Shown: positions 7,815 through 19,244 of the stretch, in pieces | How positions within the stretch are numbered: position 1 is the stretch's first letter | How the letters are laid out: the number at the start of each line of letters is the position of its first letter | NCBI GenBank assembly: GCA_039917615.1 | Contig: JBDSJD010000027.1 | Span: forward strand, 27,129 to 91,128 | DNA length: 64,000 nucleotides | Source: ZC4RG30 sp039917615 | Lineage (GTDB): Bacteria; Pseudomonadota; Gammaproteobacteria; Steroidobacterales; Steroidobacteraceae | Direction of reading: 5' to 3' | Made by a program: the position numbers and the translations under genes | Notes under the pieces: model-generated | What the model saw: the letters and a program-made list of their open reading frames with translations, nothing else | Databases searched by the model: none | Told to the model about the DNA's origin: nothing

Positions 7815-9172
7815 ACACGTTGCGTCGCATCCGACTGGTGGCTGGGCGGGAATTCCTCGTCACGGTGTCGAGCAAGGGCTTCCTGTTCGGCGTGCTCATC
7901 ATGCCCGTGATCATGGGGGTGCTCTTGTCAGTCATCCCGAAGCTGCTGAATCAGAGTGGCGTTGCCATGCAGGTTGAGGTGGGACTGATCGACCGCAGTT
8001 CGCTGCTGGCACAACCGCTGCGTGAGGAGTTGCAGCCTGCAGCCATCACGGCCCGCCGCGAAGCCAGCCGGCGTGAGGCAGCCGAACGGACCGCGCCCGG
8101 CGCAGGTGATGTGCGCAACCCCCTGCCTGTGCCCATCCTGCCAAGCTTCACCATCAAGTCGTTGCCAGCAGACGCAAACCTGGATCCACACAAGACCTGG
8201 CTCAAGGATGCAAACATCGGCAAGACCAATCGCCGCGCGCTGGTAGTGGTGCCTGTCGATGCCGTGACTCGAGCGCAAGGCCAGGAAACCTACGCCAAAT
8301 ACGAGGTGTATGCGCCGCGCAATCTGCCGCAGGATGCCGAGGGCATCCTGCACAATGCGCTCCGCCAGGTGCTGATCACCGAGCGATTGCGCGGCAGCGG
8401 CTTCGACCCAGCGATCGTGAAAGCCGCCACCACCAACCCGAGCACGGCCACTCAGCTGGTGACTGCTGGTGGCCGGCAGGGCGCTGCGCAGGGTCTGAAC
8501 CGTGCGCTGCCCTTCATCATGGGCATCCTGCTGTTCATGGGCGTGATGATAGGCGGACAGTCGATGATGACTTCCACGGTGGAGGAAAAATCCTCCCGCG
8601 TGGTCGAGGTGCTGCTGGCCGCTGCTTCGCCGCTTGAATTGATGTGGGGGAAGCTGCTGGGCCAGCTTGGAGTGGGCCTGGTCAGCATGGGCGTATACGT
8701 GATCCTGGGCCTGCTTGCACTGCTGCAGTTTTCGATGGTCGGCCTGATCGATCCGATGCTGATCGTTTGGCTGGTGGTGTTCTTTCTGATTTCCTACCTG
8801 ATGTACGGCGCGCTGATGCTGTCCATCGGAGCCGCGGTAAATCAGATTGCGGATGCGCAGTCCCTGATGGGCCCTGTCATGGTGCTGCTGATCGTTCCTT
8901 ACGCGCTGTCACCCATCATAGGCCGCGCGCCGGATTCGGCCATCGCCGTTGCTGCCAGTTTCATTCCCCCCGTGAATGCGTTTGCGATGTTGGCGCGCAT
9001 TGCGTCCAGTTCGCCGCCACCGTTGTGGCAGGTGCTGCTGTCAGTGCTGGCTGGAGTTGCGGGATCCTGGGTTGCCGTGTGGTTTGCGGCGAAGATATTC
9101 CGCATTGGCCTGCTGATGCACGGCAAGCCGCCGGGATTCGGCACGCTCATCAAGTGGGCGCGGATGAGCTGA
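7811..9172 (+). CDS. ABC-2 type permease (NatB-like)
   Basis: A 453-residue integral membrane protein: one N-terminal membrane helix (GFLFGVLIMPVIMGVLL), a large extracytoplasmic domain of about 200 residues, then five or six helices starting at LPFIMGILLFMGVMIGG. The stretch MTSTVEEKSSRVVEVLLAAASP is the conserved EKxxR(V/I)xE motif of ABC-2 permeases. Partner of the preceding ATPase with translational coupling (ATGA; GGGGAGAAGG ribosome site). Substrate unknown. Confidence 0.88.
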   Translation: MNTLRRIRLVAGREFLVTVSSKGFLFGVLIMPVIMGVLLSVIPKLLNQSGVAMQVEVGLIDRSSLLAQPLREELQPAAITARREASRREAAERTAPGAGDVRNPLPVPILPSFTIKSLPADANLDPHKTWLKDANIGKTNRRALVVVPVDAVTRAQGQETYAKYEVYAPRNLPQDAEGILHNALRQVLITERLRGSGFDPAIVKAATTNPSTATQLVTAGGRQGAAQGLNRALPFIMGILLFMGVMIGGQSMMTSTVEEKSSRVVEVLLAAASPLELMWGKLLGQLGVGLVSMGVYVILGLLALLQFSMVGLIDPMLIVWLVVFFLISYLMYGALMLSIGAAVNQIADAQSLMGPVMVLLIVPYALSPIIGRAPDSAIAVAASFIPPVNAFAMLARIASSSPPPLWQVLLSVLAGVAGSWVAVWFAAKIFRIGLLMHGKPPGFGTLIKWARMS

Positions 9173-9176
9173 AGGG

Positions 9177-9785
9177 ATGGCGGGCAGAAACTACTGGCTG
9201 CTGGGCGCGTCGGCCCTGCTAGTCGCGGGGCTCGTCATCAGCGGGATCCGGCCATTCGATCGCGTCACCTGGCTGATGGAAGTGCTGCCCGTCATGGTAG
9301 TGCTGCCGTTGCTCTGGGTGACCCACCGCAGGTTTCCGCTGAGCAGCGTGCTGTATGCCTGCATCTTCGTGCACGCAATCGTGCTGATGGCGGGCGGCGC
9401 CTTTACCTATGCCCGCGTTCCGCTGGGTTTCCAGCTGCAGGAACTCATGGCGCTCGACCGCAATCCCTGGGACCGGATCGGGCATTTCCTGCAGGGCTTC
9501 GTGCCTGCGCTGGCGGCACGTGAAATCCTGTTGCGCGGCCGTTTCGTGCAGGCAGGCCGCATGCTTGCGTTCCTCGTCGTCTGCGTGGTCATGGCGGTCA
9601 GCGCGACGTACGAGCTGATCGAGTGGGCTGCGGCGCTGGCGATGGGCCAGGGCGCGGAAGATTTCCTCGGCACGCAGGGAGATGTCTGGGACACTCAATC
9701 AGACATGTTCTGCGCGCTGATCGGCGCCGTCGCGGCCCTGGTGTTGCTGTCCCGCCTGCAGGACCGGCAGATCCGGCGGCTCTAG
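9177..9785 (+). CDS. DUF2238 (YjdF-like) inner membrane protein
   Basis: A 202-residue protein with about six membrane segments and the family motif region YELIEWAAALAMGQGAEDFLGTQGDVWDTQSDMF, in which the acidic and polar residues are characteristic of DUF2238/YjdF. Function is unknown. It begins 4 bp after the ABC permease stop, so it is probably the third gene of that operon. Its stop shares the palindrome CTAG with the stop of the convergent DUF1841 gene (9782-9785). Confidence 0.85.
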   Translation: MAGRNYWLLGASALLVAGLVISGIRPFDRVTWLMEVLPVMVVLPLLWVTHRRFPLSSVLYACIFVHAIVLMAGGAFTYARVPLGFQLQELMALDRNPWDRIGHFLQGFVPALAAREILLRGRFVQAGRMLAFLVVCVVMAVSATYELIEWAAALAMGQGAEDFLGTQGDVWDTQSDMFCALIGAVAALVLLSRLQDRQIRRL

Positions 9786-10207
9786 AGGCGCCGCAGCCGC
9801 TCCAGATAGCCCTGCTCATCCGGTGCCACGCCCGCGCGTTGCGCTTCCCACAGCGTTTCTGCGAGCACCTCGATCATGCGGTGTTCGGCTGCGTGTGCAT
9901 CACCGAGTTGACTTGCCAGGCGTTGATGCACCTGCCTGATGCCGGCGGGGCGGCCTGTGCCCAGTTGCTCCCTGATGGCAAGGTGCAGGCCCATGTGCAG
10001 GAATGGATTGCTGCGTCCCTGCTCGACGGCGAACGATTCGCTGGCCGTATCGGGATTTTCCAGCAGGGCATGGTATTCCGGATGCAGTGCGATCACGTCC
10101 GCGATCTGCGCATCCAGTGGTTCCAGCGGCAGGCCATCGCGCTGCCGCTGCCAGGCGTTGAGGTAGCGGCGGCGCAGCTGGTCGCGGCTGGCGTCGGCGA
10201 ACATCAT
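9782..10207 (-). CDS. DUF1841 family protein
   Basis: A 141-residue cytoplasmic protein matching DUF1841: MMFADASRDQLRRRYLNAW, LEPLDAQIADVIALHPEYH, NPFLHMGLHLAIREQL and a C-terminal RMIEVLAETLWEAQRAG. The family occurs in beta- and gammaproteobacteria and has no assigned function. The start at 10207 is chosen because ATGATG overlaps the nth stop (TGA 10204-10206); upstream in-frame ATGs would lie within nth. Last gene of the pilT-metG-nth unit. Confidence 0.85.
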   Translation of the reverse strand: MMFADASRDQLRRRYLNAWQRQRDGLPLEPLDAQIADVIALHPEYHALLENPDTASESFAVEQGRSNPFLHMGLHLAIREQLGTGRPAGIRQVHQRLASQLGDAHAAEHRMIEVLAETLWEAQRAGVAPDEQGYLERLRRL

Positions 10208-10841
10208 GCGAGTACGCGGGTCTTGGGCTTGTAGCTGCAGAAGGGCGCGATCACGCATTGCGGGCACCTGGGAGTGCGTGCGACGCATATATGCCGGCCA
10301 TGCAGGATCAGCCAGTGATGTGCATGCTGCATGAATTCTGCCGGGGTCACCTGCAGCAGCTTCTGTTCGACCGCCAGCGGTGTTCCGCCGCGCGCAAGGC
10401 CGGTGCGATTTGCCACGCGGAAGACATGCGTATCCACAGCCAGCGTGGGCTCGCCGAATGCCACGTTCAGGACCACGTTGGCCGTCTTGCGTCCAACCCC
10501 GGGCAAGGCTTCAAGCGCCGCGCGGTCGCGCGGCACCTGGCCGTCGTGCAGTTCCAGCAGCAGCCGGCAGGTTTCGATGACGTTTTTCGCCTTGGCGTTG
10601 TAGAGGCCGATATGGCGGATGTACGGCGTAAGGCCTTTCACCCCCAGCGCGAAAATAGCGGCGGGCGTGTTTGCCTTAGGATAAAGCTGTCGCGTGCCGA
10701 TATTTACGCTTTTGTCGGTCGCCTGCGCCGACAGGATCACGGCTACCAGCAGCTCGAAAGGGGAGTTGTATACAAGCTCGCTGCGCGGTTCGGGATTCGC
10801 ATCCCGCAGCGCGGAATACAGCGCCGCCACGCTGCCAGGCT

Positions 10842-10845
<4 letters not shown>
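10204..10845 (-). CDS. nth: endonuclease III
   Basis: A 213-residue DNA glycosylase/AP lyase of base-excision repair, acting on oxidised pyrimidines. The helix-hairpin-helix LEALPGVGRKTANVVLN carries the catalytic lysine, VDTHVFRVANR the catalytic aspartate, and a C-terminal CX6CX2CX5C binds the [4Fe-4S] cluster. Similar to E. coli Nth along its whole length. The start codon is TTG at 10845, overlapping the metG stop as TTGA, which indicates translational coupling. Confidence 0.95.
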
Positions 10846-12844
<1,999 letters not shown>

Positions 12845-12848
<4 letters not shown>

Positions 12849-13906
12849 TCCTGATCCCTGACGGCCTCGAAGCGGGCCTTGTTGATGGCCTTCTTGAAGG
12901 CTTCTCTGCCGGAAATAAGGCGCTGTTCGTACAGCGCCTGGATGGAACTGTCCATGGTGCGCATGCCACTGGCGCCGCCGGACTGCATGGTGTTTTCCAG
13001 CTGGTCCAGCTTGCCCTGGCGGATCAGGTTGGCGACTGCCGAGTTGTTCACCAGGATCTCCAGTGCCGCCACCCGCCCCTGCTTGTCTGCTTTCTGCAGC
13101 AGTTGCTGCGAAATCACACCGCGCAGCGAGGTCGAGAGCATCGTGCGCACATGCGACTGCTTGTCGGCCGGAAACACGTTGATGATGCGATCCACCGTCT
13201 GCGCCGCGCCGTTGGTGTGCAGCGTGCCCATGACCAGAATGCCCATCTCGGCGGCAGTCACCGCAATGCCGATGGTTTCCAGGTCGCGCAACTCGCCGAC
13301 CAGGATCACGTCGGGGTCTTCGCGCAGGGCGGAATGCAGCGCCTGCGCGAATGAATGCGCGTGCACACCGATCTCCCGCTGGCTTATCAGGCAGCTCCTG
13401 CGCTGATGCACGAATTCGATGGGATCCTCGATGGTGAGGATATGACCTTTGTCGCGCTTGTTGATGTCATCGACCATGGCGGCGAGCGTCGTGGACTTGC
13501 CTGAACCGGTTTTGCCCGTCACCAGGATCAGGCCATTGTTCGCCCGCGCCAGTGCCCGCACGGAATCGGGCAGCTTCAGCTCATCCATGGTCAGCGCATT
13601 GGACGGAATGGCGCGAAACACCGCGCCCATGCCATTGAGCTGGCGCATTACATTCACGCGAAACCGACCCAGTTCGGCCAGCGAGTAGGCGAAGTCGGCA
13701 CCATCATGCTTGTCGAAACGTTGCTGGGCTTTGACCGGCATGATTTCCAGGAGCGCCTCACGCACAAACTCGGCCGTCATCGGTTCCGCGCGCAGTGGCG
13801 ATAGGTCGCCGTACAGGCGGACGCGCGGCGGATCGCCGGCGATGAAATGCAGGTCGGATCCCCGGCGTTTCAGGACATCCATCAGAAAGGCGTCGATCGT
13901 GGGCAT
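12845..13906 (-). CDS. PilT/PilU-type retraction ATPase (second copy)
   Basis: A 353-residue type IV pilus retraction ATPase. Motifs: DLHF in the PAS-like N-domain, Walker A GKTGSGKST, the Asp box TIEDPIEFVH, Walker B REDPDVILVGELRD and the His box TLHTNGAAQTVDRIINVFP. It shares architecture with the adjacent upstream copy but differs in sequence, as PilU does from PilT. It starts 3 bp after the first copy's stop and overlaps metG by 4 bp. Which copy is PilT and which PilU cannot be settled here. Placement in a metG-nth operon is unusual. Confidence 0.85.
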
Positions 13907-13909
13907 GCG

Positions 13910-15013
13910 TCAGGATCCGACGCCCGCCGGCGCATCCAGCCGGGGCAGGATACTGGTATCGGTGACGAACTTCTGCAGCACACGTTTGTCGACCGCGAAG
14001 GAATAGGCGTGGTCCGGGTCGATCTCTTTCGCCGTGACGGCGGCTAGCAGCGCCTGGTCCAGCATCTGCATGCCGAATTCGCGACCCATCTGCACCTGGC
14101 TTGGGATCTGGTGCGACTGGTCTGTCTGAATCAGCTTTGCAATGGCCTTGGTCATGACCATCACTTCGCAGACGGCCTTGCGACCCTGGCTGTCTGCCGT
14201 CTTGCACAGCACTTGCGTGACCACTGCCAGCAGGCTCTGCGACAGGAAGCTCTTGGTCTGCTCGCGCTCTTCGGTGGGCAGGGCGTCGATGATGCGGTCG
14301 ATGGTCTTGACGGCGCCGGTGGTATGCAGGGTGCCTAGCACCAGGTGACCGGTCTCCGCTGCGGTCATGGCCATGGAGATCGTCTCCGCATCGCGCATTT
14401 CGCCCACCAGGATGACGTCCGGGTCTTCACGCATGGCGGCCCGCACGCCTTCGGCGAAACTTGGCAGGTGAGTGCCAAGTTCACGCTGGATCACCTGGCT
14501 GGATTTGCTGCGGTGAACGAACTCGATCGGGTCTTCCAGGCTGATGATGTTCAGTTTGCGCGTGGTGTTGAGCAGATCGATCATCGCCGCAAGCGTGGTG
14601 GACTTGCCGGAGCCGGTGGAGCCGGTGACCAGGATCATGCCCTGGTGGTAGTCGCAGAGTTTCTTGACGATGGGCGGCAGGCCGAGCTTGTCGAGAGTGG
14701 GGATGTCGGTGGGAATCGTCCGGAATACCGCGCCGATGCCGGTGTCCTTGCGGAACACGTTGACGCGAAAACGGCCGCCTTCTGCCGACACATAGGAAAA
14801 ATCCACGTCCGTGCCCCGCGCAAACGCTTCTGCATGGCTGGGCGTGAGGATTTCCGTGATGTAACCCTCCAGTTCCGTGTCGCGCAATTCGCGGAACTTG
14901 ATGGGTACGAGATCGCCATACATGCGCAGCATGGGGGGAACCCCGACGGCCAGATGGATGTCCGAGCAGCCCTGCTGCGTACCCAGTTTCAGGAAGGCGT
15001 CTATGCGTGCCAT
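13910..15013 (-). CDS. PilT-type twitching motility ATPase (first copy)
   Basis: A 367-residue hexameric ATPase of the GspE/PilT class that powers pilus retraction at the inner membrane. Visible are SDIHLAVG, Walker A GSTGSGKST, Asp box SLEDPIEFVH, Walker B REDPDVILVGEMRD and His box TLHTTGAVKTIDRIIDALP. The C-terminal AIRNLIRE-type PilT signature is not obvious, so it may be a PilT paralogue. It follows the HEAT-kinase gene by 15 bp and precedes the second copy by 3 bp, giving a likely kinase-PilT-PilT module. Confidence 0.85.
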   Translation of the reverse strand: MARIDAFLKLGTQQGCSDIHLAVGVPPMLRMYGDLVPIKFRELRDTELEGYITEILTPSHAEAFARGTDVDFSYVSAEGGRFRVNVFRKDTGIGAVFRTIPTDIPTLDKLGLPPIVKKLCDYHQGMILVTGSTGSGKSTTLAAMIDLLNTTRKLNIISLEDPIEFVHRSKSSQVIQRELGTHLPSFAEGVRAAMREDPDVILVGEMRDAETISMAMTAAETGHLVLGTLHTTGAVKTIDRIIDALPTEEREQTKSFLSQSLLAVVTQVLCKTADSQGRKAVCEVMVMTKAIAKLIQTDQSHQIPSQVQMGREFGMQMLDQALLAAVTAKEIDPDHAYSFAVDKRVLQKFVTDTSILPRLDAPAGVGS

Positions 15014-15028
15014 AGACGCGATCTTACG

Positions 15029-17446
15029 TCATGCAAAGCGTTCCAGCGCGGTCTTGAATTCTTCCATGCTCTGGAAACGCTTTGCTTTGTCGACCGCCAT
15101 GGCCTTGACGATGACATCCGAAAGTCCCGGCGGCAGTTTGGGGTTGAGCTCCTGCGGTGTGCGGGCCTTGCCCTGCACATGCTGGTACATCACTGCCATG
15201 TGGTCGCCCCGCGCGTAGGGAGGTACACCAGTGAACATCTCGTACAGGATCACGCCCACGGCATAGACGTCGGCGCGTTCGTCCACCTTGCGGCCCAGGA
15301 TCTGCTCCGGCGCCATGTATTTCGGGGAGCCGATCACGTAGCCGGTCTTGGTGAGCTGGGTGTCGCCTTCCCGGTGGGCGGCCGCGACGCCGAAATCCAC
15401 GATCTTCAGCAGGCCATCGTTGTTGATCAGCACGTTGGCCGGCTTCAGGTCGCGGTGCACGATGCCGACCTGGTGCGCGACGGTCATGCCGGTGCACATG
15501 TCGATGCCGAATTTCACCGCGCGCTTGGTCTCGACCGGCTTTTCGTTGACAATTTCCGCTCCCAGCGTATGCGAGGGGAAATACTCCATCGAGATGGCGT
15601 AGTTGCCCTGGATCTGCAGAAAATCGTAGATGCGGATGACGTTGTGGTGCGTGATCTTGCGCGAGTAGCGCAGCTCATGCACGAAGCGCTTCATCATTTC
15701 CTCGTCTTCCGAGACGTTCGGATTGAGGAACTTCAGGATCAGTCGGTCGTCCACCACCGTGTCTTCCATCAGCAGCACGGTGCCGAAGGCACCCTTGCCG
15801 ATGCGCTCGATGAACTTGTAGCGGCCCTCGACCATGTCGCCGTTGCGCAGGCTGGTGATGTCGAGCTTCGTGGTGGCCGCCGGCTGCTCCACCTGGGGCA
15901 GCATCGGCTTGATGTCTGCTTCCTCGGTGGGGAAAGCGCGCGGAATTTCCGTGCCGCCTGCGGTTGTCGATCCAGCCCGAGTGCCACCTGACACCATGGT
16001 GGCCCCTGCGTCGCCCGTCAGGCGTGCGGTCATTCCCTTCATTGCCGCCACAGCCGCATTGGCAATCGCGGCGTCGGGATTCTGCGCCTGGGATTGCAGT
16101 TGCAGCCGCACGTGTTCCGCGTGACGGTCATCGCTGACAAGCGCCAGGGCATGCATGGCTTCGATGCGCAGATCGCTCTCGGGACGCGACAACAGCGGCA
16201 GCAGAGTTTCGACGTTTTTCGGATCGCCCAGCCGGCCAATCGCGCGCACGACTATTGGCAGTGATTTGGGTGGGGCGGTCTGCAGCATTTCGAGCAGGCG
16301 CGGCAATGCGCGCTTACTGCCGATTTCGGCCAGGGCGTCTACCGAGCGTTCGCAGACCCACCAGTCCTTGTCCCGGGTTGCCTCGATCAGGTGGCTGACC
16401 GCGCGTTCGTCCTTGGTCTGGTTCAGGATCTCGATGGCGGCGCGGCGGATATCGGCATCCTTGTCGCGGGCCAGCATCAGCACCGCATCGATCACCTTGG
16501 GGCCGCCGATCTTGCCGAGCGCATCGCCGGCGCGGCTGCGCACCCACCAGTCGTCGTCCTTGAGGGCTTCCAGCAGGAATTTCACGGACTTCGCGTCGCC
16601 GATCTCGTTGAGCACTTCAACCGCGGCGCGTCGCGCGTATTCGTTTTCGTCCTTCAGTATCGCGATCAGATGCTTGATCGTCTCCGGATCGTTGGCGCGG
16701 ATGAGCACGTCGATGGCGCGATTCTGCACATCGATTTCCTGGTCGCGCAGCAGTGGGCAGACGGCAGCCGCATCGATTGGGCCATCCATGCGCGACAACG
16801 CGGCGAGCGCCGCCGAGCGGATCATCTTGTTGGGGTCGCGCAGCTGGCCCTGCAGCGCGCGCTTGACCTCCGGCCGGTTGAACCGCGACAGGATGTTGAT
16901 GATGTGCATCCGGGCTATCGGATCCTTGCCCTCGATGCGGCCGAGCAGTTCGCCCACTGAATGCTCGTCCGCGAGCTCACCCACGACACGGAACAGCGCC
17001 GCCTTTTCGTTGGGTTCCTGGGCATAGGCGGCGGTCAGCAGTTCCCGCAGGTTGAACCGGTCGCGCTGGGCGTGGATAACGTCCAGCAGCGAGGACTTGG
17101 CCACACCTTTGGCATTCAGCGCTTCCAGCAGCAGGCCCGGCGCGTACCCGCGGCTGCTGGTCAGTGCCCAGGCGACACCGGCGGCAACGCGCGGACCGCC
17201 TTCGCACAGGCCCCGCACATACAGCGGAAAAGACTTGTTCGTGGCCAGGGTCGAAAGCACATCGACCAGCCCCACGGTGGCATTCTTGTCGGCGTCCGCC
17301 AACGCCTGGATGACGGGCTCGATCGCCCCTTGGCCCAATCCCTTGAGCTTGGCGACAGAGCGCAGGGTCTCCTCGCCCAGCGGTTTGTCGGTCGACTTGA
17401 TCTGGGTGATCAGCCGATCAGAACGCACGTTCGTGAAAAAGCCCAT
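15029..17446 (-). CDS. HEAT-repeat protein fused to a Ser/Thr protein kinase
   Basis: An 805-residue two-part protein. Residues 1 to about 470 form a solenoid of HEAT/PBS-like repeats, with recurring units such as DDDWWVRSRAGDALGKIG and DKDADIRRAAIEILNQ. After a low-complexity linker (about 480-535) a complete Hanks kinase starts near 541: IGKGAFGTV loop, LKFL lysine, HRDLKPANVLI (Asp about 666), DFG at 684, YMAPEQ. No membrane segment follows, so it appears cytosolic. It is first in the operon with two PilT ATPases, suggesting phospho-control of pilus motors (inference). ATG at 17446 has no clear ribosome site. Confidence 0.88.
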   Translation of the reverse strand: MGFFTNVRSDRLITQIKSTDKPLGEETLRSVAKLKGLGQGAIEPVIQALADADKNATVGLVDVLSTLATNKSFPLYVRGLCEGGPRVAAGVAWALTSSRGYAPGLLLEALNAKGVAKSSLLDVIHAQRDRFNLRELLTAAYAQEPNEKAALFRVVGELADEHSVGELLGRIEGKDPIARMHIINILSRFNRPEVKRALQGQLRDPNKMIRSAALAALSRMDGPIDAAAVCPLLRDQEIDVQNRAIDVLIRANDPETIKHLIAILKDENEYARRAAVEVLNEIGDAKSVKFLLEALKDDDWWVRSRAGDALGKIGGPKVIDAVLMLARDKDADIRRAAIEILNQTKDERAVSHLIEATRDKDWWVCERSVDALAEIGSKRALPRLLEMLQTAPPKSLPIVVRAIGRLGDPKNVETLLPLLSRPESDLRIEAMHALALVSDDRHAEHVRLQLQSQAQNPDAAIANAAVAAMKGMTARLTGDAGATMVSGGTRAGSTTAGGTEIPRAFPTEEADIKPMLPQVEQPAATTKLDITSLRNGDMVEGRYKFIERIGKGAFGTVLLMEDTVVDDRLILKFLNPNVSEDEEMMKRFVHELRYSRKITHHNVIRIYDFLQIQGNYAISMEYFPSHTLGAEIVNEKPVETKRAVKFGIDMCTGMTVAHQVGIVHRDLKPANVLINNDGLLKIVDFGVAAAHREGDTQLTKTGYVIGSPKYMAPEQILGRKVDERADVYAVGVILYEMFTGVPPYARGDHMAVMYQHVQGKARTPQELNPKLPPGLSDVIVKAMAVDKAKRFQSMEEFKTALERFA

Positions 17447-17512
17447 TACTGCATCTGTTGCGGGAGACTTCAGGTGATTCGCCGATTATGCCACAGCCCC
17501 CCCCACCGTCAG

Positions 17513-17539
17513 TTGCGACGGCGCGCGCACTGCTAGAAT
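17513..17539 (+). promoter_or_regulatory. candidate promoter of mrp-dcd
   Basis: TTGCGA (17513-17518) and TAGAAT (17534-17539) are separated by 15 bp, and TGC directly before the -10 makes it an extended -10. Transcription would begin near 17546, ahead of an AAAAGGA ribosome site. Confidence 0.45.
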
Positions 17540-17564
17540 TGGCGATCTGCGAAAAGGATCACAA

Positions 17565-17591
17565 ATGTGCGTGCTGGCCTGCCATGAATGA
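17565..17591 (+). CDS. possible 8-codon leader peptide overlapping the mrp start
   Basis: ATG at 17565 sits 6 bases after AAAAGGA and encodes MCVLACHE followed by TGA at 17589-17591. The ORF overlaps the mrp ATG at 17584 in another frame, so its termination would release ribosomes beside the mrp start. It could be a translational coupler, or chance. No homology can be judged at this length. Confidence 0.25.
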   Translation: MCVLACHE

Positions 17592-18681
17592 CCCGGATAT
17601 GACAGCGACGGTGCGCGCTGTGCTCGACGCCTTCTGTGACCCTTACCTGGGTAAACTGGGCGAATTCAAGGCCGTTACCGGCCTGACGGTGAATGCTGCG
17701 GAGGCACGCGTGGCCCTGCGGCTGCCTGTGCCCGTAGACGGCTACGCGCCGCAATTGCTGACAGCCCTCCAGGCTGCGCTTACGCGCGCTGGAATGACGC
17801 AGCGGCTGGTGCTCGACCTGACGGCAGACATCACCAGCCGGGCCGTACAAAAGCCCCTGAAGCCCATGCCGGGAATCAGCAACATCATTGCTGTCGGATC
17901 GGCCAAGGGTGGCGTCGGCAAATCCACTGTAGCGGCCAATCTGGCGGTGGCCTGGGCTGCCATGGGAGCGCGGGTGGGGATGCTTGATGCGGACATCTAC
18001 GGTCCGAGCCAGCCATTGCTGCTGGGGGTGGCTGGGCAGAAGCCGCAGACGGTTGAGAACAAGCGGATCATTCCGCTGCAGGCACATGGCGTAAAGCTGA
18101 TGTCGATTGGCCTTCTGATCGACGCCGGCGCGCCTGCCATCTGGCGCGGCCCGATGGTCACGCAGGCTCTGACCCAGCTGCTGGCCGACACCCTGTGGGG
18201 CGACCTTGACTACCTGGTCATCGATCTACCCCCAGGTACCGGCGACCTGCAGCTGACGCTGGCGCAGAAAGTGCCGGTGGCCGGCGCGGTAGTCGTGACC
18301 ACGCCGCAGGAAATCGCCGTTGCAGATGCGCGCAAGGGGCTGCGCATGTTCGAGAAGATGTCGATCACCGTGCTCGGCGTGGTTGAGAACATGAGCACTC
18401 ATGTGTGCCGCAACTGCGGACACGAGGATGCGATCTTCGGTGACGGTGGCGGCGCACGGCTGGCGGAGGAATGTGGCGTGGCGCTGCTGGCCAGGCTGCC
18501 GCTGGATACGCGCGTGCGCGCTGAATCCGACAGCGGCCGCCCGACGGTGGTGACCGCGCCGGATTCGCCCCGCGGGGAGGCGTATGTCGAACTGGCGCGA
18601 CGCACCGCTGCGGAGCTTGCGAAGCGACCGCGTGACCGCAGCGGTGCATTTCCCGGAATTGTCGTAGAGAGAGCTTCATGA
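17584..18681 (+). CDS. apbC: Mrp/ApbC P-loop Fe-S cluster carrier
   Basis: A 365-residue protein: an N-terminal MIP18/DUF59-like domain (about residues 5-90) then a ParA/MinD-type ATPase with deviant Walker A KGGVGKST, DADIYGPSQP, VIDLPPGTGD and a CRNCG metal-binding motif. Mrp proteins bind and transfer Fe-S clusters. The frame is open further upstream to 17458, but that part is low-complexity and contains the promoter, so ATG 17584 (MNDPDMTATV) is preferred. dcd overlaps its stop by ATGA. Confidence 0.9.
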   Translation: MNDPDMTATVRAVLDAFCDPYLGKLGEFKAVTGLTVNAAEARVALRLPVPVDGYAPQLLTALQAALTRAGMTQRLVLDLTADITSRAVQKPLKPMPGISNIIAVGSAKGGVGKSTVAANLAVAWAAMGARVGMLDADIYGPSQPLLLGVAGQKPQTVENKRIIPLQAHGVKLMSIGLLIDAGAPAIWRGPMVTQALTQLLADTLWGDLDYLVIDLPPGTGDLQLTLAQKVPVAGAVVVTTPQEIAVADARKGLRMFEKMSITVLGVVENMSTHVCRNCGHEDAIFGDGGGARLAEECGVALLARLPLDTRVRAESDSGRPTVVTAPDSPRGEAYVELARRTAAELAKRPRDRSGAFPGIVVERAS

Positions 18682-19244
18682 CCATCAAGTCCGACCACTG
18701 GATCCGGCGCATGGCGGCCAGTCACAAGATGATCGAACCCTTCGAGGCAGGCCAGGTGCGCGACGCCGGCGGTGGGCGCATCGTCTCCTATGGCACGTCA
18801 AGCTATGGCTACGACGTGCGCTGCGCGCGCGAATTCAAGATCTTCACCAACATCAACAGCACCATCGTCGATCCGAAGAACTTCGATCCGCAGAGTTTTG
18901 TCGATGTGGCGTCTGATGTCTGCATCATCCCGCCCAACTCGTTCGCGCTGGCGCGCACGGTGGAATATTTTCGGATTCCGCGCAATGTGCTGGTGGTCTG
19001 CCTGGGCAAATCCACCTATGCCCGCTGCGGCATCATCGTCAACGTGACGCCGCTCGAACCGGAGTGGGAAGGGCACGTGACACTGGAGTTTTCCAACACC
19101 ACGCCGCTGCCCGCAAAGATCTACGCCAACGAAGGCGTGGCGCAGATGCTGTTCTTCGAGTCAGACGAGATTTGCGGCACTTCCTACAAGGATCGTGGTG
19201 GCAAGTACCAGGGCCAGCAAGGCGTCACCTTGCCGAAGGCCTGA
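18678..19244 (+). CDS. dcd: dCTP deaminase
   Basis: A 188-residue trimeric nucleotide deaminase converting dCTP to dUTP for thymidylate synthesis. Recognised by SYGTSSYGYDVRCAREF, the active-site stretch KSTYARCGIIVNVTPLEPEWEGHVTLEFSNTTPLP and a C-terminal GKYQGQQGVTLPKA that closes over the substrate. Length matches E. coli Dcd. It is coupled to mrp (ATGA at 18678-18681), an order common in gammaproteobacteria, and abuts the convergent DUF3108 gene with no gap. Confidence 0.95.
   Translation: MTIKSDHWIRRMAASHKMIEPFEAGQVRDAGGGRIVSYGTSSYGYDVRCAREFKIFTNINSTIVDPKNFDPQSFVDVASDVCIIPPNSFALARTVEYFRIPRNVLVVCLGKSTYARCGIIVNVTPLEPEWEGHVTLEFSNTTPLPAKIYANEGVAQMLFFESDEICGTSYKDRGGKYQGQQGVTLPKA

Noticed and set aside
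14345..15991. 548-codon open frame on the plus strand opposite pilT and the HEAT-kinase gene
   Set aside because: Antisense shadow of two clearly conserved genes in high-GC DNA; the translation has no domain sense and no ribosome site.
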